48,658 nt of DNA, from positions 1 through 48,658 of the forward strand of contig SVSC01000004.1 of the NCBI GenBank assembly GCA_015064525.1. The letters are read 5' to 3'. This document shows, piece by piece, positions 8,464 to 16,230 of this stretch (positions within the stretch are counted from its first letter, which is position 1; every line of letters starts with the position of its first letter). The notes under the pieces were generated by a model. The model had not been told where the DNA came from, did no database searches, and saw only the letters and a program-made list of their open reading frames with translations. The position numbers and the translations under genes are program-made. The DNA comes from Oscillospiraceae bacterium. GTDB taxonomy: Bacteria > Bacillota > Clostridia > Oscillospirales > CAG-272.

Positions 8464-9309
8464 ATGAACCTTTCGGAGCTCAATCCTTATATTCGTTTGG
8501 CGATCCATTCGATCCTTTCACCCGACCACGTGCTTCACAGACGGGTGATCTTCGACTATGAATTGCTTTATGTGGAGCGCGGGTGCTTTCGGTTGCGATA
8601 TGGCAATGGCGTTTACCTATGTGAAAAGGGAACGGTGCTTTTGCTGCGCCCGGGCGTGCCACATTCCTTTCATTGCTTGGGGGAGGAGCTTTCCCAGCCC
8701 CACATTCATTTTGATTTGATCTACAATTTTGAAAGTGAGCAGATTCCCATTTCCTTTCGGGACGAACCGCAAATGACCCCCGTGGAGCGTTCCTACGTTC
8801 GGAAGGATCTCTTGGGGGGAGATCCCACGGATCCAATTTTGCGGGTGACCGATCTCAAGGCGTTTCTGCGGTGCTTTTACCGTGTGATCGACTGTCCCAA
8901 TACACCCGCAGGGCATTTGCTCCGCCGCTCCGCCATGCTGGAGCTGTTGGCGATTCTATTTGAGGAGCTGTTTGCCGATTGCGCGTCGCCCACGCCCATT
9001 CAGCAGGTGGAGGAGCAGATCAAGCATTTCATCGACGCGGGGCAGGGGATGCAAATGAGCCTGCGGGATTTTGAGCGTCAGTTTTCCTACGACCGTTTCT
9101 ATTTGGAGCGGCGCTTCAAGCAGGCATACGGAACGGGCTTGATCTCCTATCGGAATCAGCGCCGCATGGAGCTTGCCCGCCTTGCCCTGCAAAACGACTC
9201 TGTCACGGAGATCGCCAAGCGGATGGGATATAAATCAATCTACGCTTTCAGTCGCGCCTTTAAGCAATATTTCGGCTTCTGCCCCTCGGAGGTAGGGAAG
9301 AAAAAATAG
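8464..9309 (+). CDS. AraC-family transcriptional regulator
   Basis: A 281-residue regulator. The N-terminal half is a cupin-type sensor (FDYELLYVERGCFRLRYGNGVYLCEKGTVLLLRPGVPHSF split over its strands, about 25-75); the C-terminal 100 residues are the double helix-turn-helix of the AraC/XylS family, with the second-HTH signature AKRMGYKSIYAFSRAFKQYFG. The start is set by GAGGAGG 6 bases upstream. By its divergent position it most likely controls the GH172 gene in response to the corresponding sugar, and itself through the shared promoter. The ligand is unknown. Confidence 0.92.
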   Translation: MNLSELNPYIRLAIHSILSPDHVLHRRVIFDYELLYVERGCFRLRYGNGVYLCEKGTVLLLRPGVPHSFHCLGEELSQPHIHFDLIYNFESEQIPISFRDEPQMTPVERSYVRKDLLGGDPTDPILRVTDLKAFLRCFYRVIDCPNTPAGHLLRRSAMLELLAILFEELFADCASPTPIQQVEEQIKHFIDAGQGMQMSLRDFERQFSYDRFYLERRFKQAYGTGLISYRNQRRMELARLALQNDSVTEIAKRMGYKSIYAFSRAFKQYFGFCPSEVGKKK

Positions 9310-9320
9310 CTTTTACGTAA

Positions 9321-9366
9321 CAATGAGGCTGTTGCAGTTGGATGCAACAGCCTCATTGTTCTTTTT
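9321..9366 (+). terminator. Terminator of the AraC-type gene
   Basis: A 16-bp perfect stem (9321-9336 with 9343-9358), a 6-base loop and a plus-strand tail of TTCTTTTTTA. The downstream aspartokinase gene converges on it and may also use it, though its minus-strand tail is poor in U. Confidence 0.88.
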
Positions 9367-9368
9367 TA

Positions 9369-10688
9369 TCAGCCCTTCACAAATTCCGAGTAGATGGCGT
9401 TGAGCGCCTTTTCAATGTCATGCTCCTCCACGCCAACAATGATATTCAGCTCGCTGGAGCCCTGGTCGATCATGCGGATGTTTACGTCGGCATTGGAGAT
9501 GGCGTAGCACACGCGGGCGGCGGTACCCTTCGCCTTTACCATACCGCGACCAACCACCGCGATCAGCGCCAGACCGTCTTCGCAAACGATGCTGTCGGGG
9601 CGAACGCTCTTGTTGATGGAGGCGATCACGCGCTCCCGTTGATTGTCCAGAGAAGCGGTGGATACCACCACGCTCATGGTGTCAACTCCCGAGGGAAGAT
9701 GCTCAAAGGAAATATTGTGATCCTCCAGAACGTCCAGCACGCGGCGACCAAAGCCGATTTCGGCGTTCATCATATCCTTTTCAATGGTGATAACCGAAAG
9801 CCCCTTCTTGCCCGCGATTCCCGTGATCACGGTGTCGGCATCGTAGCTGCTTGAGGTGGAAACGATCATGGTGCCGGGAGCATCGGGCTCGTTGGTGTTC
9901 CGAATGTTGATGGGAATGCCCGCGTTGCGAACGGGGAAGATCGCCTCCTCATGAAGCACGGTGGCGCCCATGTAGGAAAGCTCGCGAAGCTCCCGATAGG
10001 TGACGGTGCGAATGGGACGGGGGTTCTTGACCACGCGGGGATCTGCCATCAGGAAGCCCGAAACGTCGGTCCAGTTCTCATAAAGCTCTGCCTCGGCGGC
10101 GGCGGCAACAATGGAGCCCGTAATGTCCGAGCCACCGCGGCTGAAGGTTTTGATGGTGCCGTTGGGCATCACGCCGTAGAAGCCGGGGATCACCGCGTAG
10201 GGGTGATTTTTCAGCTCCTCGCGCATCAGCGCGTCGGTTTTTTCCCCATCGTAGGTTCCGTTTTCTCTGAAGCAGACCACCGACTCGGCGTCGATGAAGG
10301 AAAAGCCCAGATACTTTGCGAGGATCAGGGAGTTGAGATACTCGCCTCGGCTGGCGGCAAAGTCGCGACCCGTGTGGTGCTGGATGCCGTTTTTGATATA
10401 TTCCAATTCGCCCGTAATGTCAAAATTCAAGCCAAGCTCGCGGATGATGCTGTTGTAGCGCTCGGCGATCTGCCGATAGTATTCGGAAATGTCCTCGCGG
10501 TTCCGTGCCAGCTCATAGCAACGGTAGAGCATATCGGTCACCTTCACGTCGTCGGAGTAGCGCTTACCGGGAGCGGACGCCACAACGTAGCGGCGGTTGG
10601 GGTCAGCCTTTACGATCTCGGCAACCTTGCGAAACTGTTCGGCATCGGCAAGCGAGGAGCCGCCGAACTTCACAACCTTGATTCCCAT
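9369..10688 (-). CDS. Aspartate kinase
   Basis: Phosphorylates aspartate, the first step to lysine/diaminopimelate, threonine and methionine. The 439 residues start with the kinase signature VVKFGGSSLADAEQF, continue with the substrate-binding SRGGSDITG and VSGFLMADPR segments, and end with two ACT regulatory domains (about 300-439; VITIEKDMMN and DVNIRMIDQGSSELNI), so feedback inhibition by an end-product amino acid is expected. The ATG at 10688 is used; a TTG 21 bases upstream is in frame but would swallow the AAAGGA ribosome-binding site. It stands alone, not in an amino-acid operon, and no lysine or threonine leader was seen. Confidence 0.93.
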   Translation of the reverse strand: MGIKVVKFGGSSLADAEQFRKVAEIVKADPNRRYVVASAPGKRYSDDVKVTDMLYRCYELARNREDISEYYRQIAERYNSIIRELGLNFDITGELEYIKNGIQHHTGRDFAASRGEYLNSLILAKYLGFSFIDAESVVCFRENGTYDGEKTDALMREELKNHPYAVIPGFYGVMPNGTIKTFSRGGSDITGSIVAAAAEAELYENWTDVSGFLMADPRVVKNPRPIRTVTYRELRELSYMGATVLHEEAIFPVRNAGIPINIRNTNEPDAPGTMIVSTSSSYDADTVITGIAGKKGLSVITIEKDMMNAEIGFGRRVLDVLEDHNISFEHLPSGVDTMSVVVSTASLDNQRERVIASINKSVRPDSIVCEDGLALIAVVGRGMVKAKGTAARVCYAISNADVNIRMIDQGSSELNIIVGVEEHDIEKALNAIYSEFVKG

Positions 10689-10733
10689 GTGTTTCAAAAT
10701 CCTTTCCAATCGTATCTGTCGTTTTTACTAATA

Positions 10734-10762
10734 ATTATATGAAAATTTCGGCATTTTGTCAA
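10734..10762 (-). promoter_or_regulatory. Consensus promoter of the aspartate kinase gene
   Basis: On the minus strand, a perfect TTGACA (10757-10762), 17 bp, perfect TATAAT (10734-10739), about 45 bases before the start codon. Confidence 0.85.
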
Positions 10763-10801
10763 GGGGGTTTCGTAAAATAGAGGAGTACCCCTGCAATTTT
10801 T

Positions 10802-10851
10802 TTGTAAATTTACAAGAAAGAATTGCAAAAAGTCGCTTTTCGTGATAAAAT
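10802..10851 (+). promoter_or_regulatory. malQ promoter with adjacent palindrome
   Basis: TTGCAA (10823-10828), 17 bp, TAAAAT (10846-10851) with TGA before the -10. A perfect 14-bp palindrome, TTGTAAATTTACAA, lies at 10802-10815 just upstream of the -35, between the malQ and aspartokinase promoters, and could be an operator. A small hairpin (10871-10876 with 10883-10888) sits in the 5' leader. Confidence 0.65.
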
Positions 10852-10904
10852 AAGGGTAAGAAATAAAAGTCTTCCCGAGCGAGGGAAGAGAACAGGAGAG
10901 CTTT

Positions 10905-12335
10905 ATGGAACGCAAGAGCGGCGTGCTGATGCACGTTTCCTCCCTTTGGGGCGATTATTCCGAGGGATCCTTGGGCAGGGCAGCCAGGGAGTGGATTGAT
11001 TTTTTGGCGGAGGGGGGCTTCAAGGTGTGGCAGGTGCTACCCTTTTGCCTGCCAGACGAATGGAATTCCCCCTATAAATCCAACGGTGCCTTCAGCCTCA
11101 ATCCCAATTTTATTGATCTGCCAACGCTCCGCGAAATGGGGCTTCTCACCAACGGAGAGCTGGAGTCCGCGCGGCAGCTAACGCCCTACTCCTGCGAGTT
11201 CAAGCGCCTGCGAGAGGAGCGCTTTGCGCTTTTGCGGCGAGCGGCGGGCAGGGTGAAGGATTGGGCGCCCATTGAGCGCTTTCTGAACAATCATCCGCAG
11301 GTGGACGCTTTCTGCCGCTTTATGGCGCTCAAGGAGGCGAACGGAGGCGCGGAATGGGTGGATTGGACGGTGGACACTCCCAATGAGGAAACCTTGCGGG
11401 CATGGCAGTTCACGCAGTACGAATTTTTCTGTGAGTGGGCGGAGCTGAAGGCGTATGCCAACGCGAAAGGTGTGCAGATTATCGGAGATATCCCCATCTA
11501 CGTTGCCTACGACAGTTCCGACGTTTGGGCGAACCGAGAGCTGTTTTTGCTGGATGAAAGAGATCGCCCCACGGCGGTGGCGGGGGTTCCTCCCGATTAT
11601 TTCGCCAAGGACGGTCAGCTCTGGGGAAATCCGCTCTACAATTGGAGCAAAATGAAGGAGGACGGCTACGCTTGGTGGCGCGAGCGGATGGCGTTTATGC
11701 TGGAGCTGTTTGACGGCGTTCGCATCGACCATTTCCGTGGGCTGGAGTCCTATTTTTCGATCCCCGCAGGAGAAACGACCGCTCGCAACGGAAGGTGGGT
11801 GCAGGGACCGGGAATGGATCTGATCCGCGCCATTCAGCCCCTTTGCGAGGGCAAGCTGATCATCGCCGAGGATCTCGGTGTGATCACCCCCGAAGTGCGG
11901 GAGCTGGTGCGGGAAAGCGGATTCCCCGGAATGCGTGTTTTGCAATTCGGCTTTATCGACGAGGAGGATAACCCTCATTTGCCTCATAATTACGACAACC
12001 ATTGCGTGGCGTACACAGGAACGCACGATAATAACACGCTGTTGGGATACGTTTGGGAAATGAGCGACTATGATCGCCGCCGGTTGCTGGAGTATTGCGA
12101 CTACGACGGCGCCGATTGGGATAACTGCTATCCTGCGGTATTGCGAACCATGTTCCAGAGCCATGCGGGGCTTTTGATCATTCCCATTCAGGATTTGTTG
12201 CTCTACGGCTCGGATACGCGGATCAACACACCCGGCAACAGCGAGGGGAACTGGAGCTATCGGATTACCCGCGCCCAGCTTTACGAGATCGACCGCAAGC
12301 GCTTCCTCAACTGGAATCGCATTTATCGGAGATAA
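10905..12335 (+). CDS. malQ: 4-alpha-glucanotransferase (amylomaltase, GH77)
   Basis: Disproportionates maltodextrins, transferring glucan chains and releasing glucose. The 476 residues contain the GH77 landmarks in order: HVSSLWGDYSEGSLG, substrate-binding SPYKSNGAFSLNPNFIDL, GDIPIYVAYDSSDVW, the nucleophile region VRIDHFRGLESY, the acid/base region IAEDLGVITPEV, and YTGTHDNNTLLG. AGGAG precedes the ATG. There is no signal peptide, so it acts in the cytoplasm. It stands alone, with its own promoter, without glycogen phosphorylase or a maltose transporter beside it; its products would enter through phosphoglucomutase or glucokinase. Downstream is repeat D1. Confidence 0.94.
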   Translation: MERKSGVLMHVSSLWGDYSEGSLGRAAREWIDFLAEGGFKVWQVLPFCLPDEWNSPYKSNGAFSLNPNFIDLPTLREMGLLTNGELESARQLTPYSCEFKRLREERFALLRRAAGRVKDWAPIERFLNNHPQVDAFCRFMALKEANGGAEWVDWTVDTPNEETLRAWQFTQYEFFCEWAELKAYANAKGVQIIGDIPIYVAYDSSDVWANRELFLLDERDRPTAVAGVPPDYFAKDGQLWGNPLYNWSKMKEDGYAWWRERMAFMLELFDGVRIDHFRGLESYFSIPAGETTARNGRWVQGPGMDLIRAIQPLCEGKLIIAEDLGVITPEVRELVRESGFPGMRVLQFGFIDEEDNPHLPHNYDNHCVAYTGTHDNNTLLGYVWEMSDYDRRRLLEYCDYDGADWDNCYPAVLRTMFQSHAGLLIIPIQDLLLYGSDTRINTPGNSEGNWSYRITRAQLYEIDRKRFLNWNRIYRR

Positions 12336-12340
12336 AAAAT

Positions 12341-12358
12341 CCCCGCCGAGAGGCGGGG
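12341..12358. terminator. Terminator-like hairpin after malQ
   Basis: CCCCGCC-GAGA-GGCGGGG (a 7-bp stem with a GNRA-type loop). On the minus strand it is followed by ATTTTTTATC, so it has the form of a terminator for the convergent HIT gene, yet it now lies 260 bp beyond that gene's stop. The plus-strand tail has no U-tract. Confidence 0.7.
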
Positions 12359-12600
12359 GTTGCAGGTTGTAGACCAAAGGTGCGCTAACCGTTGGATTGC
12401 ACAAATGCGTTAGCCGCTTTCTTTTGACACCGCAGGCGCAAAAGAAAGCTAGCAAAGAAAACGCCGTTTTGGGGAAATTTCGCCCGTTGCGACGGGCGAG
12501 GAGGGCTCCGCGCCCTCCACCGCGCCGCCTTTTGAAAAAGGCGGGCGAAAACTTTTCGTCAAAATGATAGTGCTAACCCCTTTGTCAGCAAGCTGAATCA
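12359..12600 (-). repeat. Repeat D1, structured intergenic element
   Basis: The region between convergent malQ and the HIT gene has no gene. It carries a string of hairpins: GCTAAC/GTTAGC around 12384-12415, CTTTCTTTTG/CAAAAGAAAG (12417-12426 with 12439-12448), CGCCCG/CGGGCG (12481-12486 with 12493-12498), GGAGGG/CCCTCC (12500-12505 with 12513-12518) and CCGCCTTTT/AAAAGGCGG (12525-12533 with 12536-12544). Reverse-complemented, the core matches repeat D2 at 22690-22830. It is bounded by two copies of CCGCCGAGAGGCGGGG (12343-12358 and 12601-12616). Confidence 0.6.
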
Positions 12601-12616
12601 CCGCCGAGAGGCGGGG
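12601..12616. repeat. Second copy of the 16-bp hairpin flanking D1
   Basis: CCGCCGAGAGGCGGGG, identical to 12343-12358 and in direct orientation 258 bp away. It lies 8 bases beyond the HIT-gene stop but has no U-tract on either strand. The pair looks like a target duplication around the inserted repeat. Confidence 0.65.
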
Positions 12617-12623
12617 ATTGGAT

Positions 12624-12962
12624 TCATGCCATTTGATCGGGCAGCTTTTTGCCGCCGAGAATATGGAAATGCAAATGCTTCACGGTCTGACAGCCGTCCT
12701 CACCGCAGTTGTTGATGATGCGGTAGCCGTTTGTCAAGCCCTCGGCGGCGGCAATCTTGGGGATCGCTTCAAAAATACGCGCCACGTTGTGGCTGTTTTC
12801 GGCGTTGATGCCGTCGGCGCAGCAGATATGCTCCTTGGGAACCACCAGAACGTGAACGGGCGCCATGGGGGCAATGTCGCGGAAGGCGTACACCCATTCG
12901 TCCTCGTAAACCTTGGCGGAGGGAATTTCCCCCGCGATAATTTTGCAAAACAAACAATCCAT
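12624..12962 (-). CDS. HIT-family nucleotide-binding protein
   Basis: A 112-residue histidine-triad protein of the Hint branch (purine nucleotide phosphoramidase/adenylate hydrolase). It has the N-terminal CLFCKIIAGEIP with the two cysteines typical of zinc-binding Hint proteins, LVVPKEHI in the middle and the catalytic triad HLHFHIL near the C-terminus. GAAAGGA precedes the ATG. A minus-strand promoter TTGACA (13037-13042), 17 bp, TATACT (13014-13019) lies upstream. It is divergent from the FkbM gene. The cellular role of such proteins is generally ill defined. Confidence 0.93.
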   Translation of the reverse strand: MDCLFCKIIAGEIPSAKVYEDEWVYAFRDIAPMAPVHVLVVPKEHICCADGINAENSHNVARIFEAIPKIAAAEGLTNGYRIINNCGEDGCQTVKHLHFHILGGKKLPDQMA

Positions 12963-13013
12963 TGCTTTTCATCCTTTCTGCCACTCTCTTGGCGGAGAGG
13001 GGACTATGGAAAC

Positions 13014-13042
13014 AGTATATAACAAAAAACCGATTCTGTCAA
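13014..13042 (-). promoter_or_regulatory. Promoter of the HIT gene
   Basis: Minus-strand TTGACA (13037-13042), 17-bp spacer, TATACT (13014-13019), about 50 bases before the start codon. Confidence 0.7.
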
Positions 13043-13078
13043 TCGTTTTTTGTAAATTTTCGGATAGGAGACAAAATC

Positions 13079-14200
13079 ATGGAATGGCAAGGAAAAGCGC
13101 TGACACCTCTTTGGGACTATCTTCGGGATGCCGACCGTACCGTGGTGCTGTACGGTATGGGAAACGGCGCCGATAAAATTCTGCGGGTGTGCGAGGAGAA
13201 GGGAATTCCCGTTGCGGGTTTTTTCGCCAGCGACGGCTTCGTTCGGGGACATTTCTTTCACGGCGAGCGTGTGATGACCTTTCATGAAGTGAAGGAGCGG
13301 TTCGGAACCGAGCGCCTCACGGTGCTTTTGTCCTTTGCCACCTCTTTGCCCGACGTGCTGGCGAATATTATGCGAATCAGCTCGGAGGTTGAGCTATTCG
13401 CTCCCGACGTTCCCGTGTTTGGCAACACGCTGTTCGACGGCGACTTTTTGGAGGCGCGCCGAGGAGAGCTGGAGGAGGCGCGCGCGCTTCTTTCGGATGC
13501 GGAGTCGAAAAGGATCTTCGACCTTGTGGTGGAATACAAGGTGACGGGAGACATTCGCCCTCTTCTGGAGGCAAGAAGCGACCTCAACGAAACGATGGAG
13601 CGCTTGGTTCGTCCACGGGAATTGCGAGCCGTGGCGGATCTTGGCGCCTACAACGGCGACACGGTGCGCCAGCTGCTTTCCTACGGCGCCGCGCCCGAAA
13701 AAATTTACGCCATGGAGCCCGATGCCCGCAATTTCCGTAAGCTCTCGGAATACGCCGAGGGCGAGAGCCGAACCAAGGTGATCCCCATTCGCGGGGCGGC
13801 GTGGAGCAGGGAGGAAACGCTGATCTTCGATGCCAGCGGCAACCGAAACGCCTCGGCGGGGCAGAACCGCTCTGCCGTGCTGGGGGATCGCCCTATGAAA
13901 ACCGCGGAGCTTCCCGCCATGCCCCTGGATTCCGTTCTGAACGGGGAGGCTGTGGACTACATCAAGTATGACGTGGAGGGCTCGGAGAGTGAGGCACTCA
14001 TGGGCTCATGCCGCACCATTGAAGCATATCTTCCCACTCTGATGGTGTCCCTCTACCACCGCTCGGAGGATCTCTACGCCCTGCCGCTTCACTTGAAGTC
14101 CGAGTTCCCCGCGTACAAGGGCTATTATCTCCGTCGGTTCGGCGGCGTTCCCGCGTGGGATTTGAATCTCTATGTCACAAAGGAGGAGCGAGATGTTTAA
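13079..14200 (+). CDS. FkbM-family methyltransferase with N-terminal Rossmann-like domain
   Basis: A 373-residue protein. Residues about 15-110 look like a small nucleotide-binding fold (TVVLYGMGNGADKIL followed by alternating strands and helices). Residues about 185-370 are an FkbM-type SAM-dependent methyltransferase, with the SAM loop VADLGAYNGDTVRQLL, the acidic EPD at the end of the next strand, and YIKYDVEGSESEAL. The start at 13079 follows ATAGGAG; an in-frame upstream start at 12962 overlaps the HIT gene and promoter. FkbM enzymes usually methylate sugars or natural products, but no glycan cluster is present. It overlaps the Nudix gene by 8 bases, so the two are coupled. The substrate is unknown. 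Confidence 0.85.
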   Translation: MEWQGKALTPLWDYLRDADRTVVLYGMGNGADKILRVCEEKGIPVAGFFASDGFVRGHFFHGERVMTFHEVKERFGTERLTVLLSFATSLPDVLANIMRISSEVELFAPDVPVFGNTLFDGDFLEARRGELEEARALLSDAESKRIFDLVVEYKVTGDIRPLLEARSDLNETMERLVRPRELRAVADLGAYNGDTVRQLLSYGAAPEKIYAMEPDARNFRKLSEYAEGESRTKVIPIRGAAWSREETLIFDASGNRNASAGQNRSAVLGDRPMKTAELPAMPLDSVLNGEAVDYIKYDVEGSESEALMGSCRTIEAYLPTLMVSLYHRSEDLYALPLHLKSEFPAYKGYYLRRFGGVPAWDLNLYVTKEERDV

Positions 14201-14675
14201 GCAGACCACTCTGTGCTATCTGGAGCGGGGCGAGGAGTACCTTCTTTTGCACCGCGTGAAGAAGAAAAACGACGAAAATCATGACAAATGGATCGGCGTT
14301 GGCGGTAAATTTGAGGAGGGGGAGAGCCCCGAGGACTGCGTTTTGCGAGAGGTGCGAGAGGAGACGGGGCTAACTCTCACCTCCTATCGCTATCGAGGAA
14401 TCGTCACCTTTGTGTCGGATATCTACCCCTGCGAATATATGCACCTGTTCACCGCCGACGGCTGGACGGGAGAGGAGCAGATCTGCGACGAGGGCGAGCT
14501 TGCCTGGATCTCTAAGCGAGCTTTCGCGAGCCTACCCATGTGGGAGGGCGATTACATTTTCCTTGATCTTTTAGAGCAAAACGCGCCCTTCTTTTCCTTG
14601 AAGCTGGTGTACCGAGGAGAAACGCTGGTTGATGCGGTTCTGAACGGAAAGCGAGTGCGGGGAGGGGAGAAATGA
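14193..14675 (+). CDS. Nudix hydrolase (MutT/8-oxo-dGTP diphosphatase-like)
   Basis: Hydrolyses a nucleoside diphosphate linked to another moiety. The Nudix box is complete (GVGGKFEEGE followed by CVLREVREETGL), within 160 residues of standard fold. The internal WIGVGGKFE and the C-terminal DYIFLDLL resemble 8-oxo-dGTP diphosphatases of Firmicutes, so a nucleotide-pool sanitising role is likely but not proven. AAAGGAGG before 14193 fixes the start inside the end of the FkbM gene (8-base overlap). Repeat R3 begins 3 bases after its stop codon, and the element's hairpin may serve as its terminator. Confidence 0.88.
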   Translation: MFKQTTLCYLERGEEYLLLHRVKKKNDENHDKWIGVGGKFEEGESPEDCVLREVREETGLTLTSYRYRGIVTFVSDIYPCEYMHLFTADGWTGEEQICDEGELAWISKRAFASLPMWEGDYIFLDLLEQNAPFFSLKLVYRGETLVDAVLNGKRVRGGEK

Positions 14676-14676
14676 T

Positions 14677-14940
14677 TTGTGGAACCTTCTTGGAAGAAGG
14701 TTCCACACCTCCAAGAACTTTCCCGTAGGTGTTTTTTGAGAGTGTTGCGTTACATTGCGGCGCTCTTTTTCGTTTTGTGAATTTGTTTGTACGGTACGTT
14801 GGTCGAGCAGCAGCTCCCGCAAGCGCGCCGGTACCGCCACCCCGCGCGCTCCACGAAGTTAGCATATTTGAACTGTTTGGAAACAGACGGTATCTCATTT
14901 TCGGAGACGGTATGATCAAATTTTGATCAAACAAAGATCA
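14677..14940 (-). repeat. Repeat R3 (copy of the dispersed R element, inverted)
   Basis: About 264 bp, antisense with respect to R1 and R2. From its 5' end (right side): TTGTTTGAT at 14934-14926, the hairpin CTGTTTCCAAACAG, a conserved block with GGGGTGGCGG and CTTGCGGGAGCT, a variable middle, then ACGGGAAAGTTCTTGGAGGT and the terminal hairpin GTGGAACCTTCTT/AAGAAGGTTCCAC (14679-14691 with 14694-14706). The hairpin end abuts the Nudix stop codon. It shows no conserved reading frame with the other copies. Confidence 0.75.
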
Positions 14941-14944
14941 AAAA

Positions 14945-14995
14945 AACAAAAGCTGCTTTTACCATCACCTTTATGACGGCAAAAGCAGCTTTCTT
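14945..14995 (-). terminator. Terminator of the 371-aa lipoprotein gene
   Basis: AAAGCTGCTTTT (14949-14960) pairs with AAAAGCAGCTTT (14981-14992) around a 20-base loop. The minus-strand tail is TGTTTTTTTGATC. Apart from this and repeat R3, nothing is seen between 14676 and 15056. Confidence 0.8.
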
Positions 14996-15056
14996 TGTTA
15001 TGATTTCTTTGGGCGTTTGGGTTCTTTATGAAACAAGACAGCTTTTTTGTCCGGAG

Positions 15057-16172
15057 TTATGATTCGTAGTCCACGTACACTCGTCCGGAGGTTGGGTGGA
15101 TCTTTTCACGAGCCAGATCCTCCAGCGCGGTGCGGAGATGATAGATTCCGTGGCGTGGGGAGGATCCCCACATTCCAATCAGGTGGGTATCGAAGTAGTC
15201 ATTTCCGCCTATGAGATATGTGGTCTCGCCGTCAAAGCCAAAGAGTTCTTCCGGATTCCAGGTTGGAATATTTGGAAAATCATAAGCTTGGAGCGCCGTT
15301 GTAAAGGCAATCAGCTCCTCGGCAGTCAAGGAGACGGTTGCTTCCTCGTCGAGCTCATATTCGTAGGCTGCCTTATCAATAAAATGACGATAGTGGAGGC
15401 TTCCCGTTCCGTCCTCGTAAAGGATCAGATCATAGCAATAAAATCCGTGCCACGCATAATTCCGAACGGGATCAATGACATCGAAGGAGCTGGATTGCAG
15501 GCATCTGTAAACAGACGCCTCGGTTTTTTCGCGCATCAGCTTCAATTGAATCGATTCCAAGGATGGGAGATTCAGAACAGCACAGTTATGCAGATAAAGC
15601 TGATGAATACGCTCATTGTTTTTTGCCAGCTCTTGGGGGGAATAGTAATCGAGATAGCAGGAGTCGGGCAAGCGATCTCCTAAAATGGCGGCGGGCTGAT
15701 CTTGCTCAAAGATCATATCATGGCGGATCGTATAGCGCGCATCCATTGAGTAACCAATGTATTCTTGAAATCGCAATACACCGTTTTCGTCGGGTTCAAG
15801 AAAAACATAGAGCAATTGATAATTTGCTTCGGTAAAAACGGTATAGTAGGACTCGGATTCACCGTTTTGGTAGTGACGCACAATTTTGTTTCCGTAGTAA
15901 CGAGTGAAGTCCGTATAAGCAGTCTCCCCAATTCTGCAGCAGTAGTTCATCATTGAATAGGCTGTTACGTTGTAGGTTTTTCCTTCCACTTCAACGGGAC
16001 GCGTATCATCCTCCAGCATACTTTCGTCGTACACAAAAGGAGTTATATTGTCAATCACTACAGCGGTTCCCGTTACGTAATCGGAGGGGCGTTGGGGCAC
16101 GAGGTGAACGCAAGAGGGCAGAAGGGAAATCAGACACGAAAGGATCAAGGCGAAAGACAAGAAGCGTTTCAT
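15057..16172 (-). CDS. Hypothetical lipoprotein, 371 aa
   Basis: I do not recognise the family. The start at 16172 follows AGGAGG and gives a classic lipoprotein signal peptide: KR, then a hydrophobic stretch, then the lipobox LLPSC with Cys21, so the mature protein is anchored to the outer face of the membrane. The rest is acidic and aromatic-rich, with no membrane segment; it has a repeated pattern of two-strand units containing YYCYDLILYEDGTG-like and QEYIGYSMDARYT-like stretches that suggest an all-beta or mixed fold. It is downstream of oligopeptidase F on the same strand (58-bp gap). Confidence 0.7.
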   Translation of the reverse strand: MKRFLSFALILSCLISLLPSCVHLVPQRPSDYVTGTAVVIDNITPFVYDESMLEDDTRPVEVEGKTYNVTAYSMMNYCCRIGETAYTDFTRYYGNKIVRHYQNGESESYYTVFTEANYQLLYVFLEPDENGVLRFQEYIGYSMDARYTIRHDMIFEQDQPAAILGDRLPDSCYLDYYSPQELAKNNERIHQLYLHNCAVLNLPSLESIQLKLMREKTEASVYRCLQSSSFDVIDPVRNYAWHGFYCYDLILYEDGTGSLHYRHFIDKAAYEYELDEEATVSLTAEELIAFTTALQAYDFPNIPTWNPEELFGFDGETTYLIGGNDYFDTHLIGMWGSSPRHGIYHLRTALEDLAREKIHPTSGRVYVDYES

Positions 16173-16230
16173 GGAGTACCTCCTATTCCGGTTTGTTGAA
16201 ATACAAATGCGTGCTCCCATGCTTGTGGGA

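Noticed and set aside
10689-10740. Lysine riboswitch before aspartate kinase
   Set aside because: The leader is only about 40 bases between the -10 and the start codon, far too short for the known structure.
14679-14706. R3 hairpin as an ordinary intrinsic terminator of the Nudix gene
   Set aside because: The stem is strong but is followed by ACCTCCAAGAAC, not a U-tract, so it is described as part of the repeat with termination only suggested.
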